From positions 105,676-169,675 of the forward strand of contig JAQGDQ010000102.1 of NCBI GenBank assembly GCA_030141605.1: a stretch of 64,000 bases of DNA, written 5' to 3'. The position numbers and the translations under genes are program-made. The stretch comes from Tubiluchus corallicola. Taxonomy: Eukaryota; Priapulida; Priapulimorpha; Priapulimorphida; Tubiluchidae. The notes under the pieces were generated by a model, which saw only the letters and a list, made by a program, of their open reading frames with translations, was not told the origin of the DNA and searched no databases. Below, one piece after another: positions 36,001-46,500 of the stretch (the first letter of the stretch is position 1; the number at the start of each line of letters is the position of its first letter).

Positions 36001-38051
36001 GGCCCATCTGGTCCTAGTGGGGCAGCTGGACCTAGTGGCCCACCTGGACCTTCTGGTCCACCTGGCCCTTCTGGACCTTCTGGGCCTTCTGGACCTAAAG
36101 GTATGAAAGGAATGAAAGGAATGAAAGGTCATAAAGGTGAACGAGGATGGCAAGGCGCACCAGGTACGTTCGTGAAAATTAAAAGCTGTTTTAAATTGTG
36201 AACATTCAACTGGTCCTGGATATGGTAAACAGGTCAGTAAGTGTGTTATATCCGGAACTATCGTTACCAAAATCATAGGATTCATTTTAAGACTAGATAG
36301 CTTATCAACGGTACTGCTCAAATCAAGTTAATAATGCACATACTTGATCCCAATTCCGAAATTAAAAGAAATCCCGGGGCTAAGACCATGTTTACATTTT
36401 GCTTATCTATTTACACAAAAGGATCAAAAGAAACATAAATATAAATAAGAGCGGAGTGCAATTTTGGTCACATGCTATTTGTATAACTCTTGTTGGAATT
36501 TTTAGAAGTGGCACTTGTAATTTGGCAGGCTCCGGATCTTAAAGTGTTTCTTTCTTGAAGGTGCTGGTGGTGGTGGAGGTGGTGGTGGTGGTGGCGGTAG
36601 CGGTGGCGGTGGCGGTGGCGGCGACGGCGGCGGCGGTGGTGGTGGCTTACGAAATTTGAATTAGTACAATATGTGGTCAAATATATATGGAGGTGGCGGC
36701 AACAACAAATCTCGGTGATCAATTTACAGCGCGAATGCTCCCCAAAGTGCTCATCTAATGAATTCTTGAAAACGTTTATCGACAGTGAACGTCTAACTGA
36801 CGCAGGAAGCTTGTTCCAAATGGGCCCACAAATGGGCACACTTATCGTACACAAGAAGGAATCGTGATAACAAGTTTTGTGCTTTGCACGAGGTTGGTGC
36901 AACACACTGCTCGAAGACAGTACGATTTGCTCAAACTGTAATGGTGACATATTTGTCAAATAAACGTTATTTAATAATTTATAACAGGGAATCAGCTAAC
37001 CTCTTAGACATCTATAACTTAGAGCAGTCAACCTAATTTTCTTTAATTGGTCAGAGTATGATAATCCAAGTAACGCTCAGATTATGAATAAGTTAAAGAA
37101 ACTGGAGCGTCATTTTCATTGACCATTTAATAATCAAACACATAACCATCACCAACTGAGATTATTTTAGACTTGGTAAAAAGAAATCTCATTCCATTTC
37201 AATCAGCCCATGAGGAAAATGAGTCAAGATCGCATTGCAGTTATTTACAGTTTATCTCTGTGTCAGCTGTATTACACAGTTTTAAATCATCTGCGAAATG
37301 TCGAATTTGGCACTTGACACATTCAGGTAAATCGTTTATAAAAACAACGAAAAGCAAAGGTCCCAGCACTGATCCCGGTGGTACACCTTTGGTTAAAAAT
37401 TTGTCTTTGCGCATGTTTTTGAATAAAATACGTATAACTACACCCATGTATCCGTTCATTATAATTAGTTTATCCGTATTCATATGCATTGTAAATAGAA
37501 GTTCATTCCAGTTCATTATTTAATGTTGTTGATAACCACAAGCAGTTTCACAAACAAAGTTTATATAAAAACATCAATCAAATTAAAAACCGTTATACAG
37601 TTCTCTTCATCAAATCATTCGAATTTCAATTTTAAGTATGCGCCTATGCGGATCCTTGTCAAAGTGATACAAATTGTAAAGGATTACAAAAACACAACAA
37701 AACAAGTTTAAACAACTAAACGCCAGATATACAAATTTTTCTTTAACGTATTCCCTAATATGTTTTTTTAGAATTTAGGACATTCATAGCCAGCTGATTA
37801 TTTTTAAATAGCTAGCCCTAAACTGAGTCTTACGAAGAAGCTAAAATAATAATAATATGAATGTACTTCCAGGTAAGTGCACCTGCCCGCCGGTTAAGCG
37901 TGACTACCCTCGTAATCCAAGGCAGTTTGCTCGCTTTATTCCTGGCATGATTGAAGATCTGACGAAGATGAAAGATTTAAGCGATGCAGTGAATAAAAAT
38001 CACCGTCGATTACGCAACCAGAGAAAGGGGCTCACTCTACGGAACGTCTAA
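29405..38051 (+). CDS. Secreted acidic collagen-like protein (signal peptide, poly-Glu domain, CxC-flanked collagen helix, basic tail)
   Basis: Predicted exons 29405-30041, 35678-36163 and 37873-38051. Both introns are phase 1 with GT/AG borders, and the joined frame is open for 433 residues to a TAA. Residues 1-30 look like a signal peptide with hydrophobic core [10 protein letters not shown]. Residues 31-212 are almost only Glu, Asp, Gln, Asn and a few Ala. Residues 220-375 are 52 uninterrupted Gly-X-Y triplets, mostly Pro-Ser-Gly, ending in Lys-rich MKG/HKG/ERG triplets. CSC (217-219) and CTC (377-379) sit at either end of the helix. The last ~55 residues are basic and may form a short helix. 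Collagen helices trimerise, and Cys pairs at helix ends can staple chains. The Glu tract would bind Ca2+ or basic partners (inference). No family member is recognised. Extra exons inside the 5.6-kb first intron, or an upstream UTR exon, cannot be excluded. Confidence 0.8.
30485..30700 (-). pseudogene. Gypsy integrase zinc-finger fragment
   Basis: On the minus strand it codes [18 protein letters not shown], then, after an in-frame stop, [13 protein letters not shown]. The spacing of His and of CxxC matches the HHCC zinc-binding N-terminus of Ty3/Gypsy integrases. Confidence 0.75.
30730..30963 (+). pseudogene. Gypsy pol fragment upstream of RT, inverted relative to its neighbours
   Basis: Codes [17 protein letters not shown], then [19 protein letters not shown] and QHPYRVNP. 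This is the conserved lead-in to the reverse transcriptase of Ty3/Gypsy elements. It runs on the plus strand, directly against an integrase fragment on the minus strand. No RT follows it. Confidence 0.8.
31673..31930 (-). pseudogene. Gypsy gag-like N-terminal fragment
   Basis: An 85-codon minus-strand ORF starting [20 protein letters not shown], then Lys/Glu-rich helix. This is the typical start of gag in a group of animal Gypsy elements. It begins 60 bases inside the primer-binding site, as expected for gag. The rest of gag is missing. Confidence 0.65.
31991..32008 (-). promoter_or_regulatory. Retrotransposon primer-binding site, tRNA-Pro type
   Basis: Minus-strand TGGGGACTAGTCCGAGAT is close to the tRNA-Pro primer-binding site consensus (TGGGGGCTCGTCCGGGAT), with three mismatches. 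It sits between the LTR and the gag start, as it should. Confidence 0.65.
32011..32385 (-). mobile_element. 5' LTR of the rearranged Gypsy element, minus orientation
   Basis: On the minus strand it starts TGTAGCACTTGTTAGCCATC at 32385 and ends where the primer-binding site begins. Two diverged relatives lie in the window (746-1110 and 32862-33190), both in plus orientation. The 3' partner LTR of this copy was not found. Confidence 0.65.
32862..33190 (+). mobile_element. Second LTR copy, inverted relative to 32011-32385
   Basis: Matches the neighbouring LTR in opposite orientation: GCCATCTTGGTGGTTAG, AGTTTTAGTTAAGCTA, GCAACGCAGCCATCTTGTGT, then GGACACAGAGGAAGGAAGGA. The two form a large stem with a ~500-base spacer. 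It may be a separate solo LTR or the result of the same inversion that scrambled the pol region. Confidence 0.65.
33345..34160 (+). pseudogene. LINE 3' portion (RT C-terminus), plus strand
   Basis: Codes [18 protein letters not shown], then [13 protein letters not shown], then IYPYLQYG, with frameshifts. These are the post-palm blocks of Jockey-like reverse transcriptases. It ends near CCAAAATAAATAAAC, a typical 3' tail. 5' truncated. Confidence 0.75.
34600..34740 (+). repeat. LINE-tail repeat family, copy 1
   Basis: CTACTTGACAGGTCATTCAA, then GAGGTGGCTGACTTGG, then GACCGTTTGTC. Homologous to 41780-41860, where the match runs on into the (CTTG)n tail. Confidence 0.6.
35400..35545 (+). repeat. 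LINE-tail repeat family, copy 2 (3' end)
   Basis: Shares TTGGTCTTTTCGCCACCCTGTC, TTATTATATTTTTGCTTTTG, TATTGTCATCCTGTA and ATAAATTATATACTTACTTA with 41845-42005 (TCTTTGCCACCGTGTCTCC and following). The simple-repeat tail is typical of a LINE insertion. Confidence 0.6.
35678..36163 (+). CDS. Exon 2 of the acidic collagen gene: triple-helix exon
   Basis: The acceptor follows a T-rich run ending TTTTTACAG. The exon codes EHYGCSCPP, then 52 unbroken Gly-X-Y triplets, and ends at CACCAG/GTACGT. Ser dominates the Y position and Pro the X position. Lys and Met appear only in the last eight triplets. It is a single 486-base exon, not a set of 45- or 54-base exons as in vertebrate fibrillar collagens. 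Confidence 0.9.
36562..36648. repeat. (GGT/GGC)n tract
   Basis: About 85 bases of GGTGGTGGAGGTGGTGGT and GGCGGTGGCGG units, ending GGCGACGGCGGCGGCGG. A GC-rich island within the second intron of the collagen gene, next to the 3' end of a minus-strand LINE. Confidence 0.9.
36690..37516 (-). pseudogene. Non-LTR retrotransposon RT fragment with C-terminus, minus strand
   Basis: 37516-37241 codes [19 protein letters not shown] and the catalytic block FADDLKLC. After frameshifts, 36880-36700 codes the usual ORF2 end [17 protein letters not shown] and [11 protein letters not shown]. This block order is diagnostic of Jockey/CR1-like ORF2. The 5' part is missing. It sits in the second intron of the collagen gene. 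Confidence 0.85.
37873..38051 (+). CDS. Exon 3 of the acidic collagen gene: C-terminal CTC and basic tail
   Basis: The acceptor CTTCCAG/GTAAG joins in phase 1 to the collagen exon and restores Gly of the last triplet. It then codes [14 protein letters not shown], an amphipathic stretch around [18 protein letters not shown] and a basic end RLRNQRKG before TAA. It has none of the C-propeptide features of fibrillar collagens and no C1q, NC1 or other trimerisation domain that I can recognise. Confidence 0.75.
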
Positions 38052-38790
38052 GTCGCCCAACAAGATAATGACCGTCATAAAAATGAAATGTAGCCAGATT
38101 TCTTTTCGCAACGCAAAACTAAACATTGAAATTGCAATTGTAATTTAAATCGTAATTGTTATAAGTTTTGCTAACATACTTAATTATGCAGTGTTGAGTG
38201 TTGAAGTAGTCTTGTTTTGTGTCTACCTTTCGACATTAGGACGCTAGGCCTATCGTCATGATCATCATCATCATTGTTATTGTAACCATTCTTAAAAAAT
38301 ATGCATACATACACCGATTCGAAAATTAAAAAACACGGGATTGAAACTCTGTTGACAATTTTCAAGCACACAGCATGATGAAACGAAACAACAAAATATT
38401 ATTGTGAATAAGAGGTTCCCACCACTGTTAGTATAATCGTTATATTTTCATTTTTTGGTCACTTGCTATTTGTAGTTAGAGGGGCTTTACAGGTGGCTTT
38501 TGTAAGTTTAACTAGGTTTGGATCTTAAAATGTTTCTTCTTTTGAAGAGTTTTCATACGTATGTAATTGTTGTAAACTGTGTTGACATACTTAATAATAC
38601 AGTGTTGCGATGTTCAAAGACGTCTTGTCTTGTGTCTTTGCCTTCTCACATCAGGCCACTATCGTCAGCACTTGTTTATTAGTATTCAATCACAATTAAA
38701 AATTCTTCATTCTTAAGACGGACCCTGATCAATTAAAGGGGTATTTAAAACTAAACGCTATTTTATTTTGACAGACAAAAGTACAGTGAA

Positions 38791-38796
38791 AATAAA
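38791..38796 (+). terminator. Possible polyadenylation signal of the acidic collagen gene
   Basis: AATAAA about 740 bases after the stop codon, in an AT-rich region. It is the first exact hexamer I noticed downstream of the stop. Chance occurrence is likely in this composition. Confidence 0.25.
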
Positions 38797-41665
38797 TTTT
38801 TATTATTAATAGTATATTGTTTCGTAACAGCTTGCTTACAGTCACATTTTCTGTGGATACATTGCTATCTGAAGCTTTGGTCTCTTTGTGGTTTCACTAC
38901 TCATTGAATGATGATTGTGCAATCAAAACAGTCACCAATCAGCAGTGTCAGATACTTGAATTGTCTAGATTTCTGACTTCACTGAAACGAAATTAACCGC
39001 TTTAAACCCCATTCATTCAACTTTCTGTAGTTTTTTGTGTGTTTGTAATGTGAATTGCACTATAACGTATCATCAACAAATCTATAATTTAGCATCTCTG
39101 AAGGGAAAATATTGTAATGTAAATTTAAACTAATTGTTTCGCAAAATATTTCATTCTACTGGATTTTTTTGCAATATGTACAAATATTCTAGGTCAATAA
39201 CTCGAGAATTACTTTTGTGAAATTGATACCATTGCAAGGCATGTGCAAATTAATAACAAATTCTTGTGGATACTATGAGACTGCGGCATTAAAGATGGCA
39301 ACATTCGTAAGCCTGTAAAGTTAAACATTAAAAAGCCTCGTATTTGGGGGGGGGGGGATCGCGCATTGTTAAACTGTTTAATCTGCTTTCGTGAAATTAA
39401 ACGGCAAAATCACTAGTGTGAAAAGAAACACTTTTTTATGTGCGATCGAAATGCGCTTCTCTTCCAAGAATCAAAAACTCCAATTTACTGCGCCCAGGTT
39501 ATAAAATTACCAAATTTCTCCATCTCTGGAACTTTTTTCCGCCAGAGACTAAATGATTTCATTCGTTTAACAATTGTCTTGGTGTAGAAACTTTTACACA
39601 AAATACTTATAGTTTGTTAATAAAAGAATGTAAAATATACACAGAGCACATCAAGTCAATCGCGTTACAAAGGTTTGATTTTCTGTTGTGTTAAATCTGC
39701 ACCTACTTGGTTTCGACACTGATTTTAGAGCATAAAATAACACCTTTTATTAAGCATTTCAACTTTACGAAAAAGACATTTAATGTTCATTTTACAAATA
39801 AAGTGCTTAGTTTTGCCATAAGTAAAAACTGTTCGATTGATTTATTATGGGCTGACATTTTATTGTTTTTGTGCATTCTCCTTACTGGCATCAACATAAA
39901 TCATGTTTATATAGGCATATTTATTATTTGATGGCCTATATGGATTAATATATATATATATATATATTATGTGCTCGTCATTATACCTATATAGGTATAT
40001 GACCATGTTCTTCCTTTCTCATTCACTCAAAGTCCATTAATATTTTATTTTAGCATATATTATTGAATTTCTGAAAAAAAATTGCCATAAATTGCGAATT
40101 ATGCTTGTAGGCCCACAAATCCCAGGTTAGCAATAAAACCTTTAGGCGTGAGTGAAATGTTATTTAAAAAGTAAACCGCCTACACAATGTATGCAATCTT
40201 CTCAAAATAATATCATTACGTGATTAGCAAAGGAAAGTGGATACAAGCAAGGTGATTAAAGCAATCTTATATAAATTAAGTGATTTATAAAAATATGCAA
40301 CAACATTCCGTTTCAAAAAAAATTATTCTTTGTACCTGCTAAGTGAGTTTCTACAGTTGACTATCTTTACGTGTCCATGATTAATTTGGTGACTATTTGG
40401 TGACTACTTTTACCACGATGCGTGATTTGTTTGCTGTTAATTTTGCCTTATAACACACCTCAGAGGTGTAGCCAGGTTCTAAACTTAGGGGAGCAAGCGC
40501 ACAAAAAAGGCCCCGTGACACATTCCAAAAGGCGCTATGACACTGACGCAAGAAGCAATTATATGTTTGTCTACGCTACAACAGCAGTATCAGCGTATGA
40601 CAAGAATATACTATAATAATTATTAGATTTTGGGCAATTTGATCCTTGGTTGAATCAGTCAGGGTATCAGGGTTGCATTCAATTGTTTCTAGATTCAAAT
40701 CAGTCTGCTCTTCCTCCACCCGTGTCAGAGCACATGCAGTTTAAAAACAAAGTTTCTGTGATTTTTAAAATAGAACGCTGCCGAGTTTACAGTTTAAATT
40801 TCAAGCACGTATATTTATCGGATGGTGGACAGCTGTTGCAGATCGTTTACTAGCACGGTGAACTCTTTACTTGATCAAATATATAAAGCATATTGACGGA
40901 AACTAACTGTCTAATACTTTTCGTGTTAAGACCTGTTTTTGCTATAATCATTTGAGAGCATAGTTTTTTATTTCGCCTGTAATACATAAATTTAAACGTC
41001 TTATTGAATCGGCACAATTATTATCTAGGCAATATAATTACGATTTATAATTATAATAGATACAGTCGCATATAAAAACTTGATCTATCCAGTGCCCAAC
41101 ACTTTGCTCAATATTAAAATAAACTTTGCGTGGTATGAAGTGGGCGAGAAAATGAAGAAGATGCCATTTTGCTCACAAACTTTGAAGAAATGTTTTGTTT
41201 ATTTGCTTTATAAAGTTCAGCGCTCTTCAAAGCGGGGCAAACACTCCTACATTATGTTGATGGCAAGATGGTTGTGACAGGACTGGAACTCGGCACGTTT
41301 TTAAGAATAATTTAGTGAGATCAGACACTAATTCGGCACTCAGCTATTACTTACCTGCTTACTCACTCGCTCACTCATTCACTCACTCACTCACTCGCTC
41401 ACAGCCATCATGTTAAAGTGGCGTGGATTGTAGGGGCATTAAGGCATGAAATATGGATTCCTTGACCTTAAAAACCTATATTTAGACACCAAAACCATTA
41501 TTGAATTCTTGATTTAAATTCAAATCTTTTATTTGCTTGTTAATTAAAATCTCGTTTCATCTCACTGCATATTTATTTACTGTTCGCCATTTTTAATTTT
41601 AAACTCATCTGCACAATTTAAATTAATTTTTGCCAAATTATTTTTATTTTCTTTTTTATTTTCAA

Positions 41666-41774
<109 letters not shown>

Positions 41775-42005
41775 TGTACACTTACTTGACAGGTCACTTA
41801 ATTTTCTTTAAATTTGGATAGGAGTGGCTGACCTGGAGACCGTTAGTCTCTTTGCCACCGTGTCTCCTTCCTTTTTTATTATATTATTTCTTTTGTTTAT
41901 CTTTATCCTGTAGAAATTTAGAGACAAATAAATTATCTGTTTGCTTGCTTGCTTGCTTGCTTACTTGCTTGCTTGCTTACTTACTTGCTTCCTTACTTGC
42001 TTACT
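41775..42005 (+). repeat. LINE-tail repeat family, copy 3, with (CTTG)n end
   Basis: CACTTACTTGACAGGTCACT, then GAGTGGCTGACCTGGAGACC, then TAGAGACAAATAAATTAT-like end (AGAGACAAATAAATTATC) and a CTTG/CTTA tetranucleotide tail at 41938-42005. This is the most complete of the three copies. Confidence 0.65.
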
Positions 42006-42296
42006 TTTATATATTTTCCACTCTCTATATGTCCAGATTGTTCAAATGAACTTTTTCATATTTTTACTCACAAGACACCTTTTCCTTACAATTCCATCTG
42101 AGTTTGTGCCTCAGCTTCTTTGGCCGAGTCTGATTTGGGGCCAAGCTTCTCACTCCTAAACGTTGAAAGTTTGTTTGCAGTACTCGTCTTTCTGATGCTT
42201 CCCGTAGTCTTACCGTGGATTTTGCAATGTGCAGAACAGCTGCGCCTTGGTCCAGTTTTCCCTGGGGCTTCTTATATGTGGTATTCCGTTCCATAA

Positions 42297-43259
42297 ATAA
42301 CGCAACTTCATTAAAACTTTTACATTAAAAAGTTAAAAATTAAAATCATACCAAACGTTTCAGCTAGCTGCTACTGTCATCATCAGTGGTAAATTCGCAA
42401 ACATACAACAAGTTTATATAGGCAGAGCCTATTACGCACTAATAAAGTAGTTAGCAGAAGCCAAACAGGTAATGAATAAACAGACCAGTAAAGAAACTGA
42501 TACAGCAACTTAAGTCTAGAACTGGCAAAAAATTAAAAAATTCTCCTCAATCCAGCATTAATGGCCATATTTGTGCCTCTGGCCACGAAGCTGATTTTAA
42601 TAATTTCAGCATTGTGACCAAAGCTACAAATGACTGGGACTTATTAATAAAAAAAGCCTTTGTACCCTAACAAGCCTTCTCTTAATGTACAAAGCAGTTC
42701 AATTTCTTTAACTTTATTTTCAAACACATAGCTATTTGTTACTGCATCAAGTTCTTTTCTACATGTCTGCTTAATCATGACATTACACTAACATTACCTA
42801 TTTAGCTTCTGTTAACTACGTAATTAGTGCATAATTGGCTCTGCCTATATAAACTGGTTGTATATTTGTAAATTTACCACTGATGATGACAGCAGCAGCT
42901 GCCGAAACGTTTGGCATGATTTTAACTTTTTAATGTAAAACTTTTAATAAAGTTGTGTTCTTTTAACTATAAATTTCCTATTATGTCTCCTAACAACTGA
43001 GAGCAAGCTAGTCAAACTTGACACAATAGTAGCACTAATTAAGTAATGGAAATGAAAGAACTACTGGGGTAGAATGGACCATAGTCTTAAGGCTACCTCG
43101 GGACTTGGGTTATGTGTATCAAACCTTTGCCATTATGACTCGAAAAGCACGTATTCAGCCAATTATATTATGTACGTAGGAAAAGGTCACTGCGTCATGC
43201 TATGCCTTCATTTTTAGTTTTAAGGGCTCAAGGGTATTGTATTACAGTATCAGGAATTC
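42297..43259 (+). mobile_element. 0.96-kb fold-back repeat, copy 2 (Penelope-like candidate)
   Basis: Same structure and orientation as 3381-4345: arms 42297-42470 and 42808-42975, and a homologous ~285-base right extension ending at GGAATTC. The right-arm motif is CTGATGATGACAGCAGCAGC, then TGCCGAAACGTTTGG. Copy 1 has one base changed at that site (AACTTTTGG). The near-identity of the two copies implies recent activity or gene conversion. It lies 250 bases upstream of the first modelled exon of the ZP-N/EGF gene. Confidence 0.75.
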
Positions 43260-43526
43260 ATTACAATGCTCAGTTAAAGTACGTACGTAAGTTACTATTT
43301 AAAAGATCTTAATTAGTGTCACAATTATCGTCTGAGTAGTACAAATGTTGTCACTTAGATCTTAACTTCCTATAGCTGCTTGTGTTGAGAGCATTCACCT
43401 CATTTCTATGTATGTTAACTCACATTGCCTTAATGGTACCTGGTACTAAAAAATCTTACGTCGAGAAGATTATTGTAGTTAGTTGTTTAGTGGACTAACG
43501 CTGATAGTGAAATTCTACTGGAAAAC

Positions 43527-46500
43527 ATGGGAAATTCGAATCTACGTAAGATCGCTATTGAAATTGCTGTGTTGAACCTTTTATTGTGAGTGTTTATTAA
43601 CATCCTAATATTTGTTTTTATTGTGTTTCAGCTGCAAGATCAGACAATTATAATAAAGATCGGTTAACGAGTTCAGAAAGAGGGAAAGTAAGAATGTTTG
43701 TGCAACGTGAAATAAATCACGCAAAACGTTGTTTTTATTAGAATCAGGAGATTACATGTATGATCTGTGCAGTATCGAACCCGTGGCTCTTGCAAGCAAG
43801 TAATCGCACGTCTGTATACAATAGATAGAATAGTTTAGTTTAAACTTTATTTATTTATAGTGGATTTACAAAATAGACTGGGTCTGATACAGGTATCTCC
43901 ACGGTGCAAGTGCTGAGTGTAAAGTGCTAATAAAAGAATAATGGACATCACAACTAATAATTATCACATCATTAATAACTCGATTTGATAAAACAATTGA
44001 TTCAGCTACTGTCAGCAGATGGTGCTTAAACTAAGTATCTCTGAGTAATAATCTTTACCTAATATCTCTAAGTTAATTATAGGTATATTATATTTGTGAA
44101 TTATATACACCTCTATGTATACATTATAACAAATTCAAGATTACAAATAATAACAAGAAGCAACAAAAAGAAAGTCGGTATTAAAACCCAATAAGATTTT
44201 CCTTTCCTCAAAAACCAAGCTTTCGGATTTCGAAAAATCTTCTTCGGAGTTCTTAAGCTCGAAGCTAAACGTTTTTAAAAGTTTACTTCAGTAATTTAAT
44301 CTAGAACACAGATTGAAGTTACTCTATAGTCTAGGTTATATTACTGACATAAATAGTTTAAAACATTTATCTGTAATGTCGTGTAGTGAAGTGTATAAAT
44401 GGTGTGTCATCAGTTCTGCGTATAGGCATTTTGCTTATAGATTTAACGTTGTGTTCACTAACAAATTTTAAGTATTACCTTGTATGCATAACACTGTTTT
44501 TAATGCTGTAACCTTGAGTAGGAAATGTGCATAAAGTGACATTTGGACTAAAATCACTGATGTATCGATTGTGGCATTTACCTGTAATTTGATTTAGTCA
44601 ACGAACTACATGCATGCATACATACATAAACCTAAGAATTCCAAAAGGTTTTTCAAACCGAAAGCTTGGTTTATAAAGGGAAAAAATCTTATTGAGTTTC
44701 AGTACAGACTGTCTCTTCTTTTTTTAACGCAGCGGCTACAGATACATTTCTGAAAAAATCAAGATTTCTCTTTCTAAATTTTGGCGTAACAGACTAATTA
44801 TTAGAAATTCAAAACCTGTCAAAAAATTTACAGACGTCACGCCCAGTGCTTAGCGTAAATAAACTGACAGACGACAAAGCTTTTATTTTGTGAGATCTTG
44901 CGGTATTTAGTATCTCTTAGGTTTGAAAAAAATTCGTGAGGAAAAGGTCGTTCAAGACTTTTTTTGAAATGCACTAAAAATGTATAAAAAGACAGAAAAA
45001 GTATGCGACAATGTTCTACCAAAAATGGCAAGAAACGTTAAAAAAAGGTTTTGGACGGTATTGTTTGTATAACTTACAATAAATTGGCGCTCAGTGCATG
45101 AATATTCCTATTATTTTAATGTCACTATTAGCCTTATAGATTGGTTAATCGTTAGGTAAATGCTGCCAGAGTTATGCGTGTAATTGCATACCTGTAATTT
45201 AATTGTGAACATTTGCTTTTTTAATTGTGAAGTGTTGTTGTTGTTTTTTGCACTACTACATATTTTTTTGTGCTGTTACGATGCACAAGTCTTACAGCAA
45301 AATTCTCTATTTTTTCCGAAAAATATCTAGAGTTAGGGTTTAAGCATTAAATTATAAACGTTCAAGAAATTGTGTTGCAAAGCCAGAATTTCTTGGCTGT
45401 ATCCTCAGGTGATCAGGTTGTGTTGTGTTAGAAAATTGAGCTTTGACCTGAAATACTTGATGAAGGATGTCTAAAATCATAAAGCTTGGTATTAATTTTT
45501 TTGGATTTAAAAGCAAACGTTCTTGAGTATTAACATTATAGTCAACTTTTTTTATTTACTATTTTAAAGTTTATTACGTGCAATTATTATAATAGCTATA
45601 TTATTAACAGTCTAATTTATTCTGCAATAAATCCAGCTTAATGCTGCAAATGACTTTTTTATGTTGCAAAATGAACAACAGTGTTTCTCCTAAAAAGTGC
45701 TCAAAACTGAGTTCTCTAAAGCTCTTGTCTTTTACTCTGTAGACGTGTTTAGTGTCCGTAATCCTTTCTGTTAAACCAAAGAGAGTTTCTATTAATTACG
45801 ATTTTTCTAAAACGCTTTTGGTACACTCTAGGTTACCTGCATCGAAATGTCAGAATTACTGGGACAACGATTCGTATCGATACAAATTTATAGATAACAT
45901 TTATGAGCAACGAAGAGCTCAAGTTTCAAGGCTGAAGGACGTTCCTGATAAAGACATTTCTCCTAGAGAAAGACAACCATACAATCCGACACGTTATCGG
46001 CATGATAGACCGCATGATACATATAGAGATACACGCTATGATGATGATAACTCTCACGAACGTTCCTCCCCTACGTATAGAGAAACACGTTATGATGATA
46101 AATCTCACGAACGTTCCTCCCATACATATAGAGAAACACGTTATGATGATAAATCTCACGAACGTTCCTCCTCTACATATAGAGACACACGTTATGATGA
46201 CACAGTCTACGAACGTTCCTCGCCTACGTACAGAGACAGACGTTACGATGATAAATCTTACGAACGTTCCTCGCCTACGTACAGAGACAGACGTTACGAT
46301 GATAGGCCGCACAAAAGTGCCTCGCCTCAATATAGGGAATCACGTTATGACGATAAATCACATGAACGTTCCTCGCCTACGTACAATGAACCAAATACAT
46401 ACACGCGGTTCAGTGACAAACCCCATGGATCCTACGGAAGATTACCAGCAACTGCTCCAGCGATAGAACTAGTTACAAGTAAGGATTTTTTTAAAAACTA

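Noticed and set aside
35657-36106. Second plus-strand ORF through the collagen exon
   Set aside because: A shifted frame of the Gly-X-Y repeat. Only the frame with unbroken Gly every third residue and CxC flanks is credible.
36468-36959. 163-codon minus-strand ORF rich in His and Arg
   Set aside because: Its middle is the GGT/GGC microsatellite read backwards. Only the LINE ORF2-like C-terminal segment near 36700-36880 is meaningful, and that is annotated as a pseudogene.
40455-40500. CAGAGGTGTAGCCAGG, like a hAT left end
   Set aside because: No matching right end or 8-bp duplication could be found nearby.
45360-45430. Weak hammerhead-like sequence on the minus strand (CCTGAGGATACAGCC and following)
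   Set aside because: The second conserved box is too degenerate, and no inverted partner was found.
46002-46466. Met/Thr/Asn-rich ORF and the minus-strand ORF across the 51-base repeats
   Set aside because: A repeat length divisible by three keeps all frames open. Only one frame joins its neighbours in phase on both sides.
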